Assembly (NCBI RefSeq): GCF_014850975.1
Contig: NZ_JACXST010000001.1
Coordinates: forward strand, 1,922,001 to 1,986,000
Source of the DNA: Methylomonas fluvii
Lineage (GTDB): Bacteria > Pseudomonadota > Gammaproteobacteria > Methylococcales > Methylomonadaceae
DNA length: 64,000 nucleotides
Direction of reading: 5' to 3'
Within the stretch, counting starts at the first letter, position 1, and the number at the start of each line of letters is the position of its first letter. The position numbers were made by a program, and so were the translations under genes. Positions 48,587-57,864 of the stretch are shown one piece after another. The notes below the pieces were generated by a model. That model was given only the letters and a program-made list of their open reading frames with translations. It searched no databases and was not told where the DNA came from.

Positions 48587-49363
48587 CTATTTGACGATAT
48601 TCTGGTTTAGAAGCGTCTTGATATGTTCAGCGGGAATAGCATAGGTGATGCCGCTGGGATTGGATATGGCATTTTCTTTGCTGCCCTGTACAAAGACTTT
48701 GTTAATGATACCAATTACTTTTCCGGAATTGATGTCGTATAAGGGGCTGCCGCTATTGCCTGGGTAGGCAGTGGCGTCTAATTGGAATACATTGAAAGGC
48801 GTCTGTAGTCGTTTCAGCATGTTGACGTTTAACTGCCGAGTGGCGATTGCCGGTATGGCATTGGGTGAAATAGCTGAAATGATGCCGCGGTGGGTAACAG
48901 GATACAAGCCCAGCACCATCCCTATCGGATAACCGGTGAACGCATATTGCTCTCCCTCCCGCACTCTCAGGGAATCACCGATTTCCAGCGCCGGTAACAT
49001 TCCACCATCTACCTTTAGCAATGCCAGATCGTGATCTTCGTCGGTTACGGTCAGTTCGGCGATTTGCATCTGCTCTTTTTGCTCGTGGCGATAAAAAACC
49101 GCATAACGTTCAAGGTGCTCTTCGTCTAGTTTTTTTGCGGTTACGTGAGCGTTGGTAACCACTTTTCTGCCATCGGCAACGGCGAAGCCGGTGCCCAGGA
49201 AAACCGCGCGCGGGTTTCGTGTTGGCATATAAGTGCCGATGGCTACTATTCCGGGTTTGACTCGGGTGAGAATGTCTGGAAGGTTAACTTCATCGGCATG
49301 GCTGGTGGCGATGGTGGATAGTCCGGTATATAGCGCCAAGAGATAAAGTATTTGGTTTTTCAT
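48587..49363 (-). CDS. Secreted trypsin-like serine protease (DegP/S1 type)
   Basis: A 258-residue periplasmic protein with a signal peptide (residues 1-23). The triad is visible: His in TNAHVTAK, Asp in DEDHDLALLKV and Ser in YPGNSGSPLYD. There is no PDZ domain, so it differs from DegP/DegS. It lies 30 bases upstream of the priming transferase in the same direction, so a role in processing proteins of the exopolysaccharide/exosortase system is possible but not shown. Confidence 0.82.
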   Translation of the reverse strand: MKNQILYLLALYTGLSTIATSHADEVNLPDILTRVKPGIVAIGTYMPTRNPRAVFLGTGFAVADGRKVVTNAHVTAKKLDEEHLERYAVFYRHEQKEQMQIAELTVTDEDHDLALLKVDGGMLPALEIGDSLRVREGEQYAFTGYPIGMVLGLYPVTHRGIISAISPNAIPAIATRQLNVNMLKRLQTPFNVFQLDATAYPGNSGSPLYDINSGKVIGIINKVFVQGSKENAISNPSGITYAIPAEHIKTLLNQNIVK

Positions 49364-49599
49364 GGCTGGAGGAGTTAAGGGGCTTTAATTGGCAGAGCCT
49401 GGAAAGTTTAGTCTAACTTAGCATGAATGCGGGCGTCGCCGTGAATTAACAGTTGTTTACACTTTGGTAGCAGACAGGTATCGGCCGACATAGCGCTTAA
49501 TTTCCGCCTGGAACAACGCGCGTGGGCATTGACCCGGTAAAATTATATACCGAGTGAACTAGTTGATTTCTATTGAGTCTTATTTTCTGGAGATAGTAA

Positions 49600-49697
49600 G
49601 ACAATTACCGGTAGTGCCTGGCAGGTGGTGTATCAGCGAGTTTGAGATTAAAAAACGCAGGTCGCTGGCCTTCTGTTAAATCGCTACCGGTTTTTTT
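49600..49697 (+). ncRNA. Candidate small RNA ending in a terminator
   Basis: In a 343-base gap without a gene, CCGGTAG (49608-49614) pairs with CTACCGG (49684-49690), which is followed by seven T residues. Inside, CAGCGA (49634-49639) pairs with TCGCTG (49662-49667). Both neighbouring genes run on the minus strand, so this plus-strand terminator serves no known gene. The 5' end and promoter are uncertain. I do not recognise a known RNA family. Confidence 0.35.
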
Positions 49698-49706
49698 GTG
49701 CTTATA

Positions 49707-50441
49707 TCAGACCGATTCTGTTTGAAAATCGTTGTTCTTCCAACACAAAACCTCCGCGCCATCGGGTTTCCAATCCGCCAACACGTAGCGCTTGGCCGGC
49801 AGGCCATCCAGCATAAATTCGTGTAACTTCGGTCTGTGCGTGTGTCCATGAATCAATGTGCAGCTACCATACTTCCGCAGGCTTTCGACCACTGTATCCT
49901 GGTTAACATCCATAATATCCTGGGTTTTGCCGCGTTTATGGTAATAGCTGCGGAACCGATACCAACGCGCCGCTATCAGCCGCAGCCACAAGGGTTTGGA
50001 CAGCACATTGTGCTGCCATTCCGGGCTGTGCGATTTACTGCGAAAAGCCTGGTAGGCCAAGTCGTCGCTACAGAGTAAATCGCCGTGGGTCAGCAAGATC
50101 CTTTGGCCGTTCAATTCAATAGCCGCGTATTCGTCCAGCAAGCGAATGCCGGTTTCCGTGCAGAAATCCTGGCCCAGCAGAAAATCGCGGTTGCCCTGCA
50201 GCAGAAAAATCTCGGTGCCGGAGTCGGCAAGTTGTCTAAGGGCTTTTTTGATGGCGGGGATAGGTCGGGTATTGTCGTCGTCGCCTATCCAGGCATCGAA
50301 TAAGTCACCAAGGATATAAAGCGATTTTGCTGCGATGGCGCGCTGCTGCAAAAAGCTCAGGAAACGCCGGGTGATCTCCGGTTTTTCCAAAGCTAGATGT
50401 AGGTCGGAGATGAAGAGTACGTCTTGTTTCACGTTAAGCAA
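49707..50441 (-). CDS. lpxH: UDP-2,3-diacylglucosamine diphosphatase
   Basis: A 244-residue calcineurin-like metallophosphoesterase that cleaves UDP-2,3-diacylglucosamine to lipid X in lipid A synthesis. Metal-binding motifs FISDLHL, LGDLFDAWIGDD, LQGNRDFLLG, THGDLLCSDD and HGHTHRP are all in place. It runs with the cyclophilin gene upstream (gap 40 bases). Confidence 0.94.
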   Translation of the reverse strand: MLNVKQDVLFISDLHLALEKPEITRRFLSFLQQRAIAAKSLYILGDLFDAWIGDDDNTRPIPAIKKALRQLADSGTEIFLLQGNRDFLLGQDFCTETGIRLLDEYAAIELNGQRILLTHGDLLCSDDLAYQAFRSKSHSPEWQHNVLSKPLWLRLIAARWYRFRSYYHKRGKTQDIMDVNQDTVVESLRKYGSCTLIHGHTHRPKLHEFMLDGLPAKRYVLADWKPDGAEVLCWKNNDFQTESV

Positions 50442-50481
50442 CAGCGGTTTCCACCCACTTACCGGCGGAAACCGCTAATCA

Positions 50482-51063
50482 TTACTCAATAACTTCGGCT
50501 TTATCGATAACGATGTCGGTTTTCGGTACATCCTGATGCGGACCGCGGTTGCCGGTGGCTTGCTTGGCCATAGCATCAACGACATCCATACCTTCGACAA
50601 CTTCACCGAACACCGCGTAACCCCAGCCACTTGGGCTTGGGCTGGTGTGATCCAAAAACGAATTATCTTTATAGTTGATAAAAAATTGCGCGGTTGCCGA
50701 ATGCGGATCGTTAGTGCGGGCCATTGCCAAGGTGCCGCGTTTGTTTTTCAGACCGTTGTCGGCTTCGTTTTTGATCGGGGCATTGGTTTCTTTTTGTTTG
50801 AATGAGGTATCGAAACCGCCGCCTTGTGCCATAAAGCCTGGGATTACTCGGTGGAAAATAGTGCCCGAATAGAAGCCCTGTTTCACATAGGCCAAAAAGT
50901 TGGCGGCGGAAACCGGTGCTTTTTCGTCTTCCAATTGAATGACGACGTCGCCCAGGGAAGTGGTTAATTTGACTTTGCTATGGGTATTGGACATTTTATT
51001 TTCTGTTGCAAATGAAAGGGTTGAGAATAAAAACAGCATCAGGTAAACCAGGGTGGTGCGCAT
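50482..51063 (-). CDS. Peptidyl-prolyl cis-trans isomerase, cyclophilin type, exported
   Basis: A 193-residue cyclophilin with an N-terminal signal-like segment (residues 1-19, ending SFA), so it is probably periplasmic like Ppi[33 protein letters not shown] and [16 protein letters not shown] are the active-site and core motifs. If translation began at the internal MSNTHSK the product would be cytoplasmic PpiB-like; the hydrophobic leader favours export. Confidence 0.88.
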   Translation of the reverse strand: MRTTLVYLMLFLFSTLSFATENKMSNTHSKVKLTTSLGDVVIQLEDEKAPVSAANFLAYVKQGFYSGTIFHRVIPGFMAQGGGFDTSFKQKETNAPIKNEADNGLKNKRGTLAMARTNDPHSATAQFFINYKDNSFLDHTSPSPSGWGYAVFGEVVEGMDVVDAMAKQATGNRGPHQDVPKTDIVIDKAEVIE

Positions 51064-51177
51064 TAAAAGCTCCTTAATCTCGCTGCAAGCCGCGAATTCT
51101 ATGTGTTTTTATCTTGAAAGAGAAGCCGAAATCTTGATAGATTGCCAGATGTTTCGCTGCATCCATCTACCACTGTC

Positions 51178-52587
51178 ATGCTCAAAATCTACAACACGCT
51201 AACTCGAAGTAAGCAAGAATTCATTCCCAAACAGCCCGGCAAGGTCGGCATGTATGTCTGTGGTATGACGGTCTATGACTATTGTCATATCGGCCATGCG
51301 CGGGTCATGGTGGTATTCGATACGGTCGCCCGCTATTTGCGCCACTCAGGTTATCAGCTCACCTATGTCAGAAATATTACCGACATCGACGATAAGATTA
51401 TTCAGCGAGCTAACGAGAGCGGCGAAGCGTTTACCGCGCTGACCGAACGCTTTATCGAGGCGATGCACGAAGACGAGCGCGCTTTGTCGGTGTTGCCGCC
51501 GGATATTGAACCCAAAGCCACGCAATCCATTGCCGACATCGTGAGTATGATTTCGACATTAATCGAGCGCGAGTTTGCTTATGTCGGCAGCAACGGTGAT
51601 GTGTTTTACGCGGTAAACCGCTTTGATGGCTACGGCAAATTATCCGGCAAAAATATCGACGACCTGCAAGCCGGCGAACGCGTGGATGTCGATACCGCCA
51701 AGCGTGACCCGCTGGACTTTGTACTCTGGAAAATGGCCAAGCCTGGCGAACCTTATTGGGATTCGCCGTGGGGGCAGGGTAGACCAGGCTGGCATATCGA
51801 ATGCTCGGCGATGTCGACCTGCTGCCTGGGCAATCATTTTGACATTCACGGTGGAGGCATGGACTTGCAATTTCCTCATCACGAAAACGAAATCGCCCAG
51901 TCGGAAGGCGCCACTGGAGAACCCTTCGTCAATTACTGGATGCATAACGGTTTCGTGCGGGTCAACGAAGAAAAAATGTCCAAATCCCTGGGCAATTTTT
52001 TCACGGTACGCGAGGTGTTGAAGCAATACCGCCCCGAGGTGATTCGTTTCTTCATCCTTTCTAGCCATTATCGCAGCCCGCTGAATTATTCGGATGAGCA
52101 GTTGGACGCGGCTGAGACGGCGTTGACTCGACTTTATATGGCTCTAAGAGGTGTAGAAATAGCTGAAACCTTGGTTGATCTCGTATACAAGCAGCGTTTT
52201 GAAGAGGCGATGGATGACGACTTCAATACTCCGATAGCGATTTCTGTATTATTTGATTTAACCAAAGAACTTAACAAATCCAAAGGAAACGCTGATCGAC
52301 TACAGGTTTTGGCAGCAACTTTGAAAGAACTCGCTGCTATTCTGGGCATCTTACAAGAAGACGTGGAGGTTTTTCTAAAAGGCGGTACGACAGTGGTGGG
52401 GTATTTTGAGGCTGTAATGCCTATGCCTCAGCTTTCGATCAATATTGAGCAGTTAATTCAAGATAGGACGAATGCCAAAAAAAACAAAGATTGGACTACT
52501 GCGGATAAAATTCGTGATGATTTGAAGCAAAGGGGTGTGATTTTAGAAGATGCACCTAATGGTGTAACAACTTGGCGTAAGGGTTGA
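51178..52587 (+). CDS. cysS: Cysteinyl-tRNA synthetase
   Basis: A 469-residue class I synthetase. ATG 51178 ([12 protein letters not shown]) fits the family; the in-frame start at 51142 adds 12 unsupported residues. The HIGH-type motif YCHIGHARV, zinc-binding Cys and His residues ([25 protein letters not shown]) and KMSKS motif [12 protein letters not shown] are present. Translation of fchA starts 8 bases downstream, so the two are cotranscribed. Confidence 0.95.
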   Translation: MLKIYNTLTRSKQEFIPKQPGKVGMYVCGMTVYDYCHIGHARVMVVFDTVARYLRHSGYQLTYVRNITDIDDKIIQRANESGEAFTALTERFIEAMHEDERALSVLPPDIEPKATQSIADIVSMISTLIEREFAYVGSNGDVFYAVNRFDGYGKLSGKNIDDLQAGERVDVDTAKRDPLDFVLWKMAKPGEPYWDSPWGQGRPGWHIECSAMSTCCLGNHFDIHGGGMDLQFPHHENEIAQSEGATGEPFVNYWMHNGFVRVNEEKMSKSLGNFFTVREVLKQYRPEVIRFFILSSHYRSPLNYSDEQLDAAETALTRLYMALRGVEIAETLVDLVYKQRFEEAMDDDFNTPIAISVLFDLTKELNKSKGNADRLQVLAATLKELAAILGILQEDVEVFLKGGTTVVGYFEAVMPMPQLSINIEQLIQDRTNAKKNKDWTTADKIRDDLKQRGVILEDAPNGVTTWRKG

Positions 52588-52595
52588 TTTGAGCG

Positions 52596-53225
52596 ATGGG
52601 CGAAATCAAAGATAAATCGGTAGACACATTCCTGGACGAATTGGCCAGCAAGCAAGCTACTCCTGGTGGTGGTAGTGCGGCGGCGGTGATGGGCGCGCAA
52701 GCGGCGGCCTTGACCAGTATGGTTTGTAACCTGACCATCGGCAAACCCAAATACGCCGCAGTAGAAACGAAAATGCAGGCACTACTGGCCGAATCCGAAG
52801 CCTTGCGCCACGCCTTAATCGGTATGATCAAAGCCGATGTCGATGTATTTGACAAACTGATGGCTTGTTATGGCCTACCGAAAAGAACGGACGCAGAGAA
52901 AGCCGTGCGCGCCGAGCAAATCCAAACCGTACTAAGAGAGGCTACCTTAGTGCCCCTGGAATGCGCGAAAGCCTGCGCCAAGACTATCGAATTGAGTCGG
53001 GTGGCTGCCGAACACGGCAACCTAGGTGTGATCAGCGATGCCGGCGTGGCAGTGATGGCCGGCTATGCCGGATTAAAAAGCGCGGCGCTGAATGTGCAAA
53101 TCAATGCTGCGGGTTTGAAAGACCGGGCGTTTGCCGAGGCTCAACTCGCCGAGTTGGATACGTTGCTGCAAGCAGGCGAACTGGCTGCCGAGCAGATTTA
53201 CCAAATCGTCAGGGAAAAGCTTTAA
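52596..53225 (+). CDS. fchA: Cyclodeaminase/methenyl-tetrahydrofolate cyclohydrolase family protein
   Basis: A 209-residue all-helical protein of the FTCD_C family. LASKQATPGGGSAAAVMGAQA near residue 17 is the folate-binding signature. In methylotrophs FchA converts methenyl-H4F to 10-formyl-H4F; in histidine degradation the same fold is a formimino-H4F cyclodeaminase. No histidine genes are nearby, so the cyclohydrolase role is favoured. Gene symbol by family resemblance. Confidence 0.78.
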   Translation: MGEIKDKSVDTFLDELASKQATPGGGSAAAVMGAQAAALTSMVCNLTIGKPKYAAVETKMQALLAESEALRHALIGMIKADVDVFDKLMACYGLPKRTDAEKAVRAEQIQTVLREATLVPLECAKACAKTIELSRVAAEHGNLGVISDAGVAVMAGYAGLKSAALNVQINAAGLKDRAFAEAQLAELDTLLQAGELAAEQIYQIVREKL

Positions 53226-53240
53226 ATCCTTCCTTGGAAA

Positions 53241-53262
53241 GGGCCAATTTCGATGGCCCCTT
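53241..53262 (+). terminator. Hairpin between fchA and nifA
   Basis: GGGCCA pairs with TGGCCC around a 7-base loop; it is followed by CTTCC rather than a long T run. It lies between convergent fchA and nifA. Confidence 0.5.
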
Positions 53263-53294
53263 CCGCATCTCTAATTATTTGAGCTGCAGGTTTT

Positions 53295-54821
53295 CTAAAT
53301 CTGCTTAACGTTGATATTCAAGGTCTGAATCCGATAGGCAATCTGCCTGGGCGTCATATCCAGTAGACGCGCCGCTTTGGCTTGCACCCAGCCGCTTTGT
53401 TCCAGCGCGGCGATCACCCGCTCCCGTTCGTCCATGTTCTCGTCGTGCAGGTCGATGTGTTTGATCGATTGCGGGGTGCGGCTGATGCCGATTTCGTTTT
53501 CCAGCCCGGTGCTGGCAATCACGTCGCGGTCGATAACACCTTCCTGGCTCATAATCGCTGCCCGTTCCAAACGGTTTTCCAATTCGCGGACGTTACCCGG
53601 CCAATCGTGTTTCATCAAAATCCGGATCGCGCTTTCCTTGATTTCCAGTGGCCGGCCGCCTTGTTGGCGGGAAATCCGGTTTAACAGAAAACTGGCCAGT
53701 TCCGGAATGTCCTCGATACGCTCGCGCAGCGGCGGCATATTAATGGGCATCACGTTCAAGCGGTAATACAAGTCCTCGCGGAAATTGCCCTCGGCCACTT
53801 CCTGCTCCAGGTTGCGGTTGGTGGCGGCGATAATGCGCACATTCACTTTCAGGGTGCGGACGCCGCCGACCCGCTCGAATTCGCCTTCCTGCAGCACACG
53901 CAACAATTTGGCTTGAAAAGACGCGGAAATCTCGCCGATTTCGTCAAGAAACAGCGTGCCATTGTCCGCCAGTTCGAAGCGGCCTTTGCGCTGGCCGATT
54001 GCGCCGCTGAATGCGCCTTTCTCATGGCCGAATAACTCAGATTCAAGCAAGGTGTCGGGTAACGCTGCGCAGTTCAACTTAAGAAACGGGCCGTTGGCGC
54101 AGGCGGAATTGAAGTGAATAGAACTGGCGACTACTTCCTTACCGGTGCCGGATTCGCCGCGAATCAACACGGTGGTATGCCATTTCGCTACCTGGCGGAT
54201 GATGTCGAATACTTTCAGCATCGGCTCGGAGTGGCCGATGATGTTTTCGAAGCGGTAGTTTTTGACCAGTGTTTGTTTTAAATAGTCGCGTTCGCTGGCC
54301 AGTTCGTTTTGCTTGCGCTCCATGACGCGCAGCATGTTTACGCTTTGGGCGATCAGATTGGCGACCATCTCCATGAAGCGGGCGCGTTCGCCCAAAAAAG
54401 TCGAGCTACAAGGCTGGGCGGCTAAAATTCCCACTACTTCGCCTTGTTCGATGGCTAATGGGGAGCCGATAAACGGTAAATCTGGGTTATAAACGCCCAA
54501 GCGACTCAAAAATCGCGGTTCGTCGGCGATGCGTTCCACGACAATCGTGCTGCCTTCGTCGAGGATGGCACCCACCAAGCCTTCGCCCGGCTGGTAGCGT
54601 ACCGAACGATCTATGCCTTCGCCGTATATCTCGCAAATGCTCATGCTGTCGTCATCGACGTCGCGTAGCGTGATCATGCCGAAGTGCAGGCCGTTACGCT
54701 TGTGCAATATCTCCAGAATACCTTTAAGTTTGGTCCGCAAGTCGTGTGTACTGTTCAACAACTGACTGACCAAAAACAGCGTATCCAGCTCGGATTCAAC
54801 CAGCAATAAACGATCACTCAT
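53295..54821 (-). CDS. nifA: Nif-specific sigma-54 activator NifA
   Basis: A 508-residue enhancer-binding protein. The N-terminal GAF domain spans about residues 20-165, the sigma-54 AAA domain about 205-435 with GESGTGKEVVA and the ESELFGHEKGAFSGA loop (GAFSGA in place of the usual GAFTGA), and a Fis-type HTH closes the protein (AKAARLLDMTPRQIAYRIQ). The linker between AAA and HTH has no cysteines, so this is the oxygen-tolerant class that depends on NifL. It overlaps nifL by 8 bases (ATGAGTGA). Confidence 0.93.
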   Translation of the reverse strand: MSDRLLLVESELDTLFLVSQLLNSTHDLRTKLKGILEILHKRNGLHFGMITLRDVDDDSMSICEIYGEGIDRSVRYQPGEGLVGAILDEGSTIVVERIADEPRFLSRLGVYNPDLPFIGSPLAIEQGEVVGILAAQPCSSTFLGERARFMEMVANLIAQSVNMLRVMERKQNELASERDYLKQTLVKNYRFENIIGHSEPMLKVFDIIRQVAKWHTTVLIRGESGTGKEVVASSIHFNSACANGPFLKLNCAALPDTLLESELFGHEKGAFSGAIGQRKGRFELADNGTLFLDEIGEISASFQAKLLRVLQEGEFERVGGVRTLKVNVRIIAATNRNLEQEVAEGNFREDLYYRLNVMPINMPPLRERIEDIPELASFLLNRISRQQGGRPLEIKESAIRILMKHDWPGNVRELENRLERAAIMSQEGVIDRDVIASTGLENEIGISRTPQSIKHIDLHDENMDERERVIAALEQSGWVQAKAARLLDMTPRQIAYRIQTLNINVKQI

Positions 54822-56451
54822 GGATATTCACCATGGTCAGGTTTTTTTGACAGGGAAAACGGATGATAAAACTGCAGCCGTTTTTATATTGCGGGTCGAT
54901 TTCTATCATGCCGTTATGCTGATTGACGATTTCCTTACTCATGACCAGTCCCATGCCGGCCTGGACGCCGGCGGTGCTTTGATTGGTGGTGAAAAACGGT
55001 TCGAACACTTTGCTACGTTGGTTGGCCGCTATGCCGGGGCCGGAATCGGCTACCGACACGCAAACCCAATCATGTTCGATAGTCGTGCTGATTTTGATGA
55101 TGCGTTCCTGGCTGCTGGCCCGATTCATGGCATTGACCGCGTTGTCGATCAATTGCTTGAACAACATGCGTAACTTGTTTTCGGAGCCGAGGATATTCGG
55201 CAACACCGGGTTGGGCAGCCAATCCACTACGATGCCGTTTGCCAGAAATTTGGTGCTATACAGCAGCATCACTTCGTGCAACAGCTGATTCAAATTCACC
55301 GGCACCACCGCGGACTCCGGAATTTCCGGCACACAGCGCTGCAAGGTGGCAAGCGTTTCTTCCCCCATTTTTTGCACTTGGCCCAACAGGTCGCGGATCG
55401 GGCTGTTGTTGGCATCGTTGCGTTGGGTCATGATTTGAATCGCCGCGTGGATCTGGTTTAAGGGCTGGCGAATCTGGTGCATTGCGCCTAGCAGGGTTTC
55501 GCGGATGCTGCGGATGTGTTCTTCTTCCGCCAACATGGTGCGCAAAGTTTGTATCTGCAGCTTTTCCTGCTGCCGGCGCAAGGGGCTGATGTCGTTGATG
55601 GTCAGCAACAAATAGTCCTTGGATTGTCTGGCGAAGAAGCTGTCTGCACAGACATCGTTTTCAATAAACCAGTTGCCGGAGCAGGAAAACCAGCGCGTGC
55701 CTTTAAGCCCGGCACTTTCAATCCTTACCTCACGGTTGGCAAAACCTTGTTGCCTGTCGATGTTTTCGCCCCACAAGTCGCCCATGTCCTGTTCCAGAGC
55801 TTCCAGGAAAAATAAAGCGGGCTCCTTCTTGTCCAGTTCGCTGATCAGCATTTTGTACATTTGATTGTCGAGGACAACGCGTTTGTCGCTATCCAGCACC
55901 ACCATGGCGACGGGGGAGGCGTTCAACACCGATTCGATCAGCTGTTTCTGGTTGCTGACCTGCTGTTCCGCGTAATGCGCCTGGGTGACGTCGCGGTGCA
56001 TACCTATGTAGTGGCTAATGGCGCCGCGGTCATCGAACATCGGGGCAATAGTCAGGTCGGCCAGATAACGCTGACCCATCTTTTGCCGGTTTATCAGTTG
56101 GCCGTGCCACACCTGCTTGCGGGAGATGGTATGCCAAAGATCGTAGTAGATTTGTCTGGGCGTAGACTTGTCGGACAGTTCGGATTCGTTCTTACCTAGT
56201 ATTTCGGCGGCGTTGTAGCCGGTTACATCGGTGAAGGCTTGGTTGATATACAGGATGTTGGCTTTCTTATCGGTAATTGAAATGGCTACCGGCGCCTGCT
56301 CCACAGCCTTAACGAATAAAGAAAACGGCAGGGTTTTTGAGGCTTTGCCGCCTTTGAGCGATTGGCCAAGTGGATTTTGGCTTGGCGATAGTATATCGGC
56401 CGTTTCAATCTCAATCTGGCCTTGCAGGTAGTCAGGGGTGGATTTGGTCAT
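54814..56451 (-). CDS. nifL: Redox/nitrogen sensor and NifA anti-activator NifL
   Basis: A 545-residue protein. PAS1 (about residues 48-160, with FTDVTGYNAAEILGKNE and GMHRDVTQ) is the FAD redox sensor, PAS2 follows (about 170-290), then a histidine-kinase-like region with MHQIRQPLNQ and an ATP-binding GHKL domain (NAVNAMNR, DSGPGIA, GMGLVMSKEIV). NifL inhibits NifA by direct contact when oxygen or fixed nitrogen is present. It is the first gene of the nifLA pair and is divergent from rnfA. Confidence 0.92.
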   Translation of the reverse strand: MTKSTPDYLQGQIEIETADILSPSQNPLGQSLKGGKASKTLPFSLFVKAVEQAPVAISITDKKANILYINQAFTDVTGYNAAEILGKNESELSDKSTPRQIYYDLWHTISRKQVWHGQLINRQKMGQRYLADLTIAPMFDDRGAISHYIGMHRDVTQAHYAEQQVSNQKQLIESVLNASPVAMVVLDSDKRVVLDNQMYKMLISELDKKEPALFFLEALEQDMGDLWGENIDRQQGFANREVRIESAGLKGTRWFSCSGNWFIENDVCADSFFARQSKDYLLLTINDISPLRRQQEKLQIQTLRTMLAEEEHIRSIRETLLGAMHQIRQPLNQIHAAIQIMTQRNDANNSPIRDLLGQVQKMGEETLATLQRCVPEIPESAVVPVNLNQLLHEVMLLYSTKFLANGIVVDWLPNPVLPNILGSENKLRMLFKQLIDNAVNAMNRASSQERIIKISTTIEHDWVCVSVADSGPGIAANQRSKVFEPFFTTNQSTAGVQAGMGLVMSKEIVNQHNGMIEIDPQYKNGCSFIIRFPCQKNLTMVNIHE

Positions 56452-56557
56452 GGCAAATGGTTCTCGCGTGTTTTTCTAGGCTTAAGTTGGAAAACTACAT
56501 GCAATTTGGGCGCCAAATGCGTTTTCGCTTAGCGGCTGTTGGAAAATCCCGGCGATT

Positions 56558-56573
56558 TGTATGGTTTACGACA
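56558..56573 (+). promoter_or_regulatory. NifA upstream activator sequence 1
   Basis: TGT-N10-ACA, perfect match (TGT 56558-56560, ACA 56571-56573). It lies about 110-120 bases upstream of the sigma-54 core, a usual distance for NifA. Confidence 0.8.
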
Positions 56574-56598
56574 AATTTTAGCGGACTTGTTTCAGCTC

Positions 56599-56614
56599 TG
56601 TGTTTTTTAGAACA
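56599..56614 (+). promoter_or_regulatory. NifA upstream activator sequence 2
   Basis: Second TGT-N10-ACA, extended to the palindrome CTCTGT-N10-ACAGAG, about 65-80 bases upstream of the sigma-54 core. Confidence 0.85.
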
Positions 56615-56678
56615 GAGATGTTGGCGGCTAATCTCCCTGCTTTGCACTAAAACGGGGAGTTGTGGCGTTTTCGCAGCA

Positions 56679-56695
56679 TTGGCATAAATGATGCT
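56679..56695 (+). promoter_or_regulatory. Sigma-54 promoter of the rnf operon
   Basis: TTGGCATAAATGATGCT has GG at 56681-56682 and GC at 56693-56694, exactly 10 bases apart. The rnfA ATG at 56726 lies about 20 bases after the expected transcript start. It also rules out the upstream in-frame start at 56660. Confidence 0.85.
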
Positions 56696-56725
56696 GTCTT
56701 GTTACAAAACACCGGGTCCAAAACG

Positions 56726-57307
56726 ATGAGCGAATACTTACTACTGATATTGGGTACAGCCTTGGTCAACAATGTCGTGTTGGTCAAGTTTTTAGGTTTA
56801 TGCCCGTTCATGGGGGTTTCCAACAAGCTCGACACTGCATTGGGCATGGGTTTGGCGACCACGTTTGTCTTGACGCTGGCGTCCGCGGCCAGCTGGGTGC
56901 TGGAGCATCGTTTATTGATACCGTTCGATATTGGCTTCCTGAGGGTGCTGGGTTTTATTCTGGTGATCGCGGCGGTAGTGCAATTTACCGAGATGGTGAT
57001 ACATAAAACCAGTCCGGTCATGTACCAAGTTTTAGGGATTTTTTTACCGCTGATTACCACTAATTGCGCGGTTTTGGGTGTGGCGCTGCTTAACATCCAA
57101 GAGAAATACAATTTCGTGCAAAGCCTGTTGTTTGGCTTTGGTTCGGCAATGGGTTTTACCCTGGTGATGGTGCTCTTCGCCGGACTGCGTGAACGCTTAG
57201 CGCTCATGGCAGTGCCGGCGCTTTTTTCCGGCACCCCCATCGCATTTATCACCGCCGGCATCCTGTCGCTGGCATTTATGGGATTCGCGGGGCTTTACAG
57301 CAAATAA
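56726..57307 (+). CDS. rnfA: Ion-translocating Rnf complex subunit A
   Basis: A 193-residue membrane protein with six transmembrane helices. ATG 56726 gives [24 protein letters not shown], the normal RnfA start; a longer frame from 56660 would include the promoter. [12 protein letters not shown] carries the conserved cysteine. It forms the membrane core with RnfE and RnfD. First gene of the NifA-controlled operon. Confidence 0.95.
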   Translation: MSEYLLLILGTALVNNVVLVKFLGLCPFMGVSNKLDTALGMGLATTFVLTLASAASWVLEHRLLIPFDIGFLRVLGFILVIAAVVQFTEMVIHKTSPVMYQVLGIFLPLITTNCAVLGVALLNIQEKYNFVQSLLFGFGSAMGFTLVMVLFAGLRERLALMAVPALFSGTPIAFITAGILSLAFMGFAGLYSK

Positions 57308-57317
57308 GAGGCACATC

Positions 57318-57851
57318 ATGTACGTTTTATCTGCCATTGTTATTTTGACATCGCTGGGATTGTTACTGGGCGTGGCTTTGGGGATTGCCGCCAAATATCT
57401 GAAGGTGGAATCGGACCCTTTAGTAGAAACCATCGAGGCCTTAATGCCCGGTTCGCAATGCGGCCAGTGTGGCTTTCCCGGCTGCCGACCAGCCGCCGAA
57501 GCTCTGGTATCGGGCGCCGCACCGGTGACATTGTGTCCGCCAGGCGGCACATCTCTCGTCGAACAGCTCGCCAAATTACTAGGCGTCGATGTCGATTTAA
57601 GCCAAACCCAAGATCAAGAAGCTATGGTGGCTAGGGTTAGCGAAGAAACCTGCACTGGCTGCACCCGCTGTTTCAAGGTTTGTCCCACCGACGCTATCGT
57701 CGGTGCACCAAAACAGATCCATGCCGTAGTAGCGGATGCCTGCATCGGTTGCAAAAAATGCGTGGAAGTATGTCCCACCGAATGTCTGCAAATGCACCCT
57801 GTTGAAGTGACCTTGCGCAACTGGCGCTGGCCGAAACCGTTAGCCGCCTGA
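57318..57851 (+). CDS. rnfB: Rnf complex ferredoxin-type subunit B
   Basis: A 177-residue protein with one N-terminal membrane helix. Residues about 40-60 hold a GSQCGQCGFPGCRPAAE 4Fe-4S (Fes) motif, and two C-terminal CTGCTRCFKVCPTDAIVG and CIGCKKCVEVCPTECL clusters follow. It passes electrons between the complex and soluble ferredoxin or flavodoxin. Gap to rnfA is 10 bases and to rnfC 13 bases. Confidence 0.95.
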   Translation: MYVLSAIVILTSLGLLLGVALGIAAKYLKVESDPLVETIEALMPGSQCGQCGFPGCRPAAEALVSGAAPVTLCPPGGTSLVEQLAKLLGVDVDLSQTQDQEAMVARVSEETCTGCTRCFKVCPTDAIVGAPKQIHAVVADACIGCKKCVEVCPTECLQMHPVEVTLRNWRWPKPLAA

Positions 57852-57864
57852 GACGGAGACACCT

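Noticed and set aside
56660-56725. Longer N-terminus for rnfA from an upstream in-frame start
   Set aside because: It would include the sigma-54 promoter; RnfA proteins start at the MSEYLLL position.
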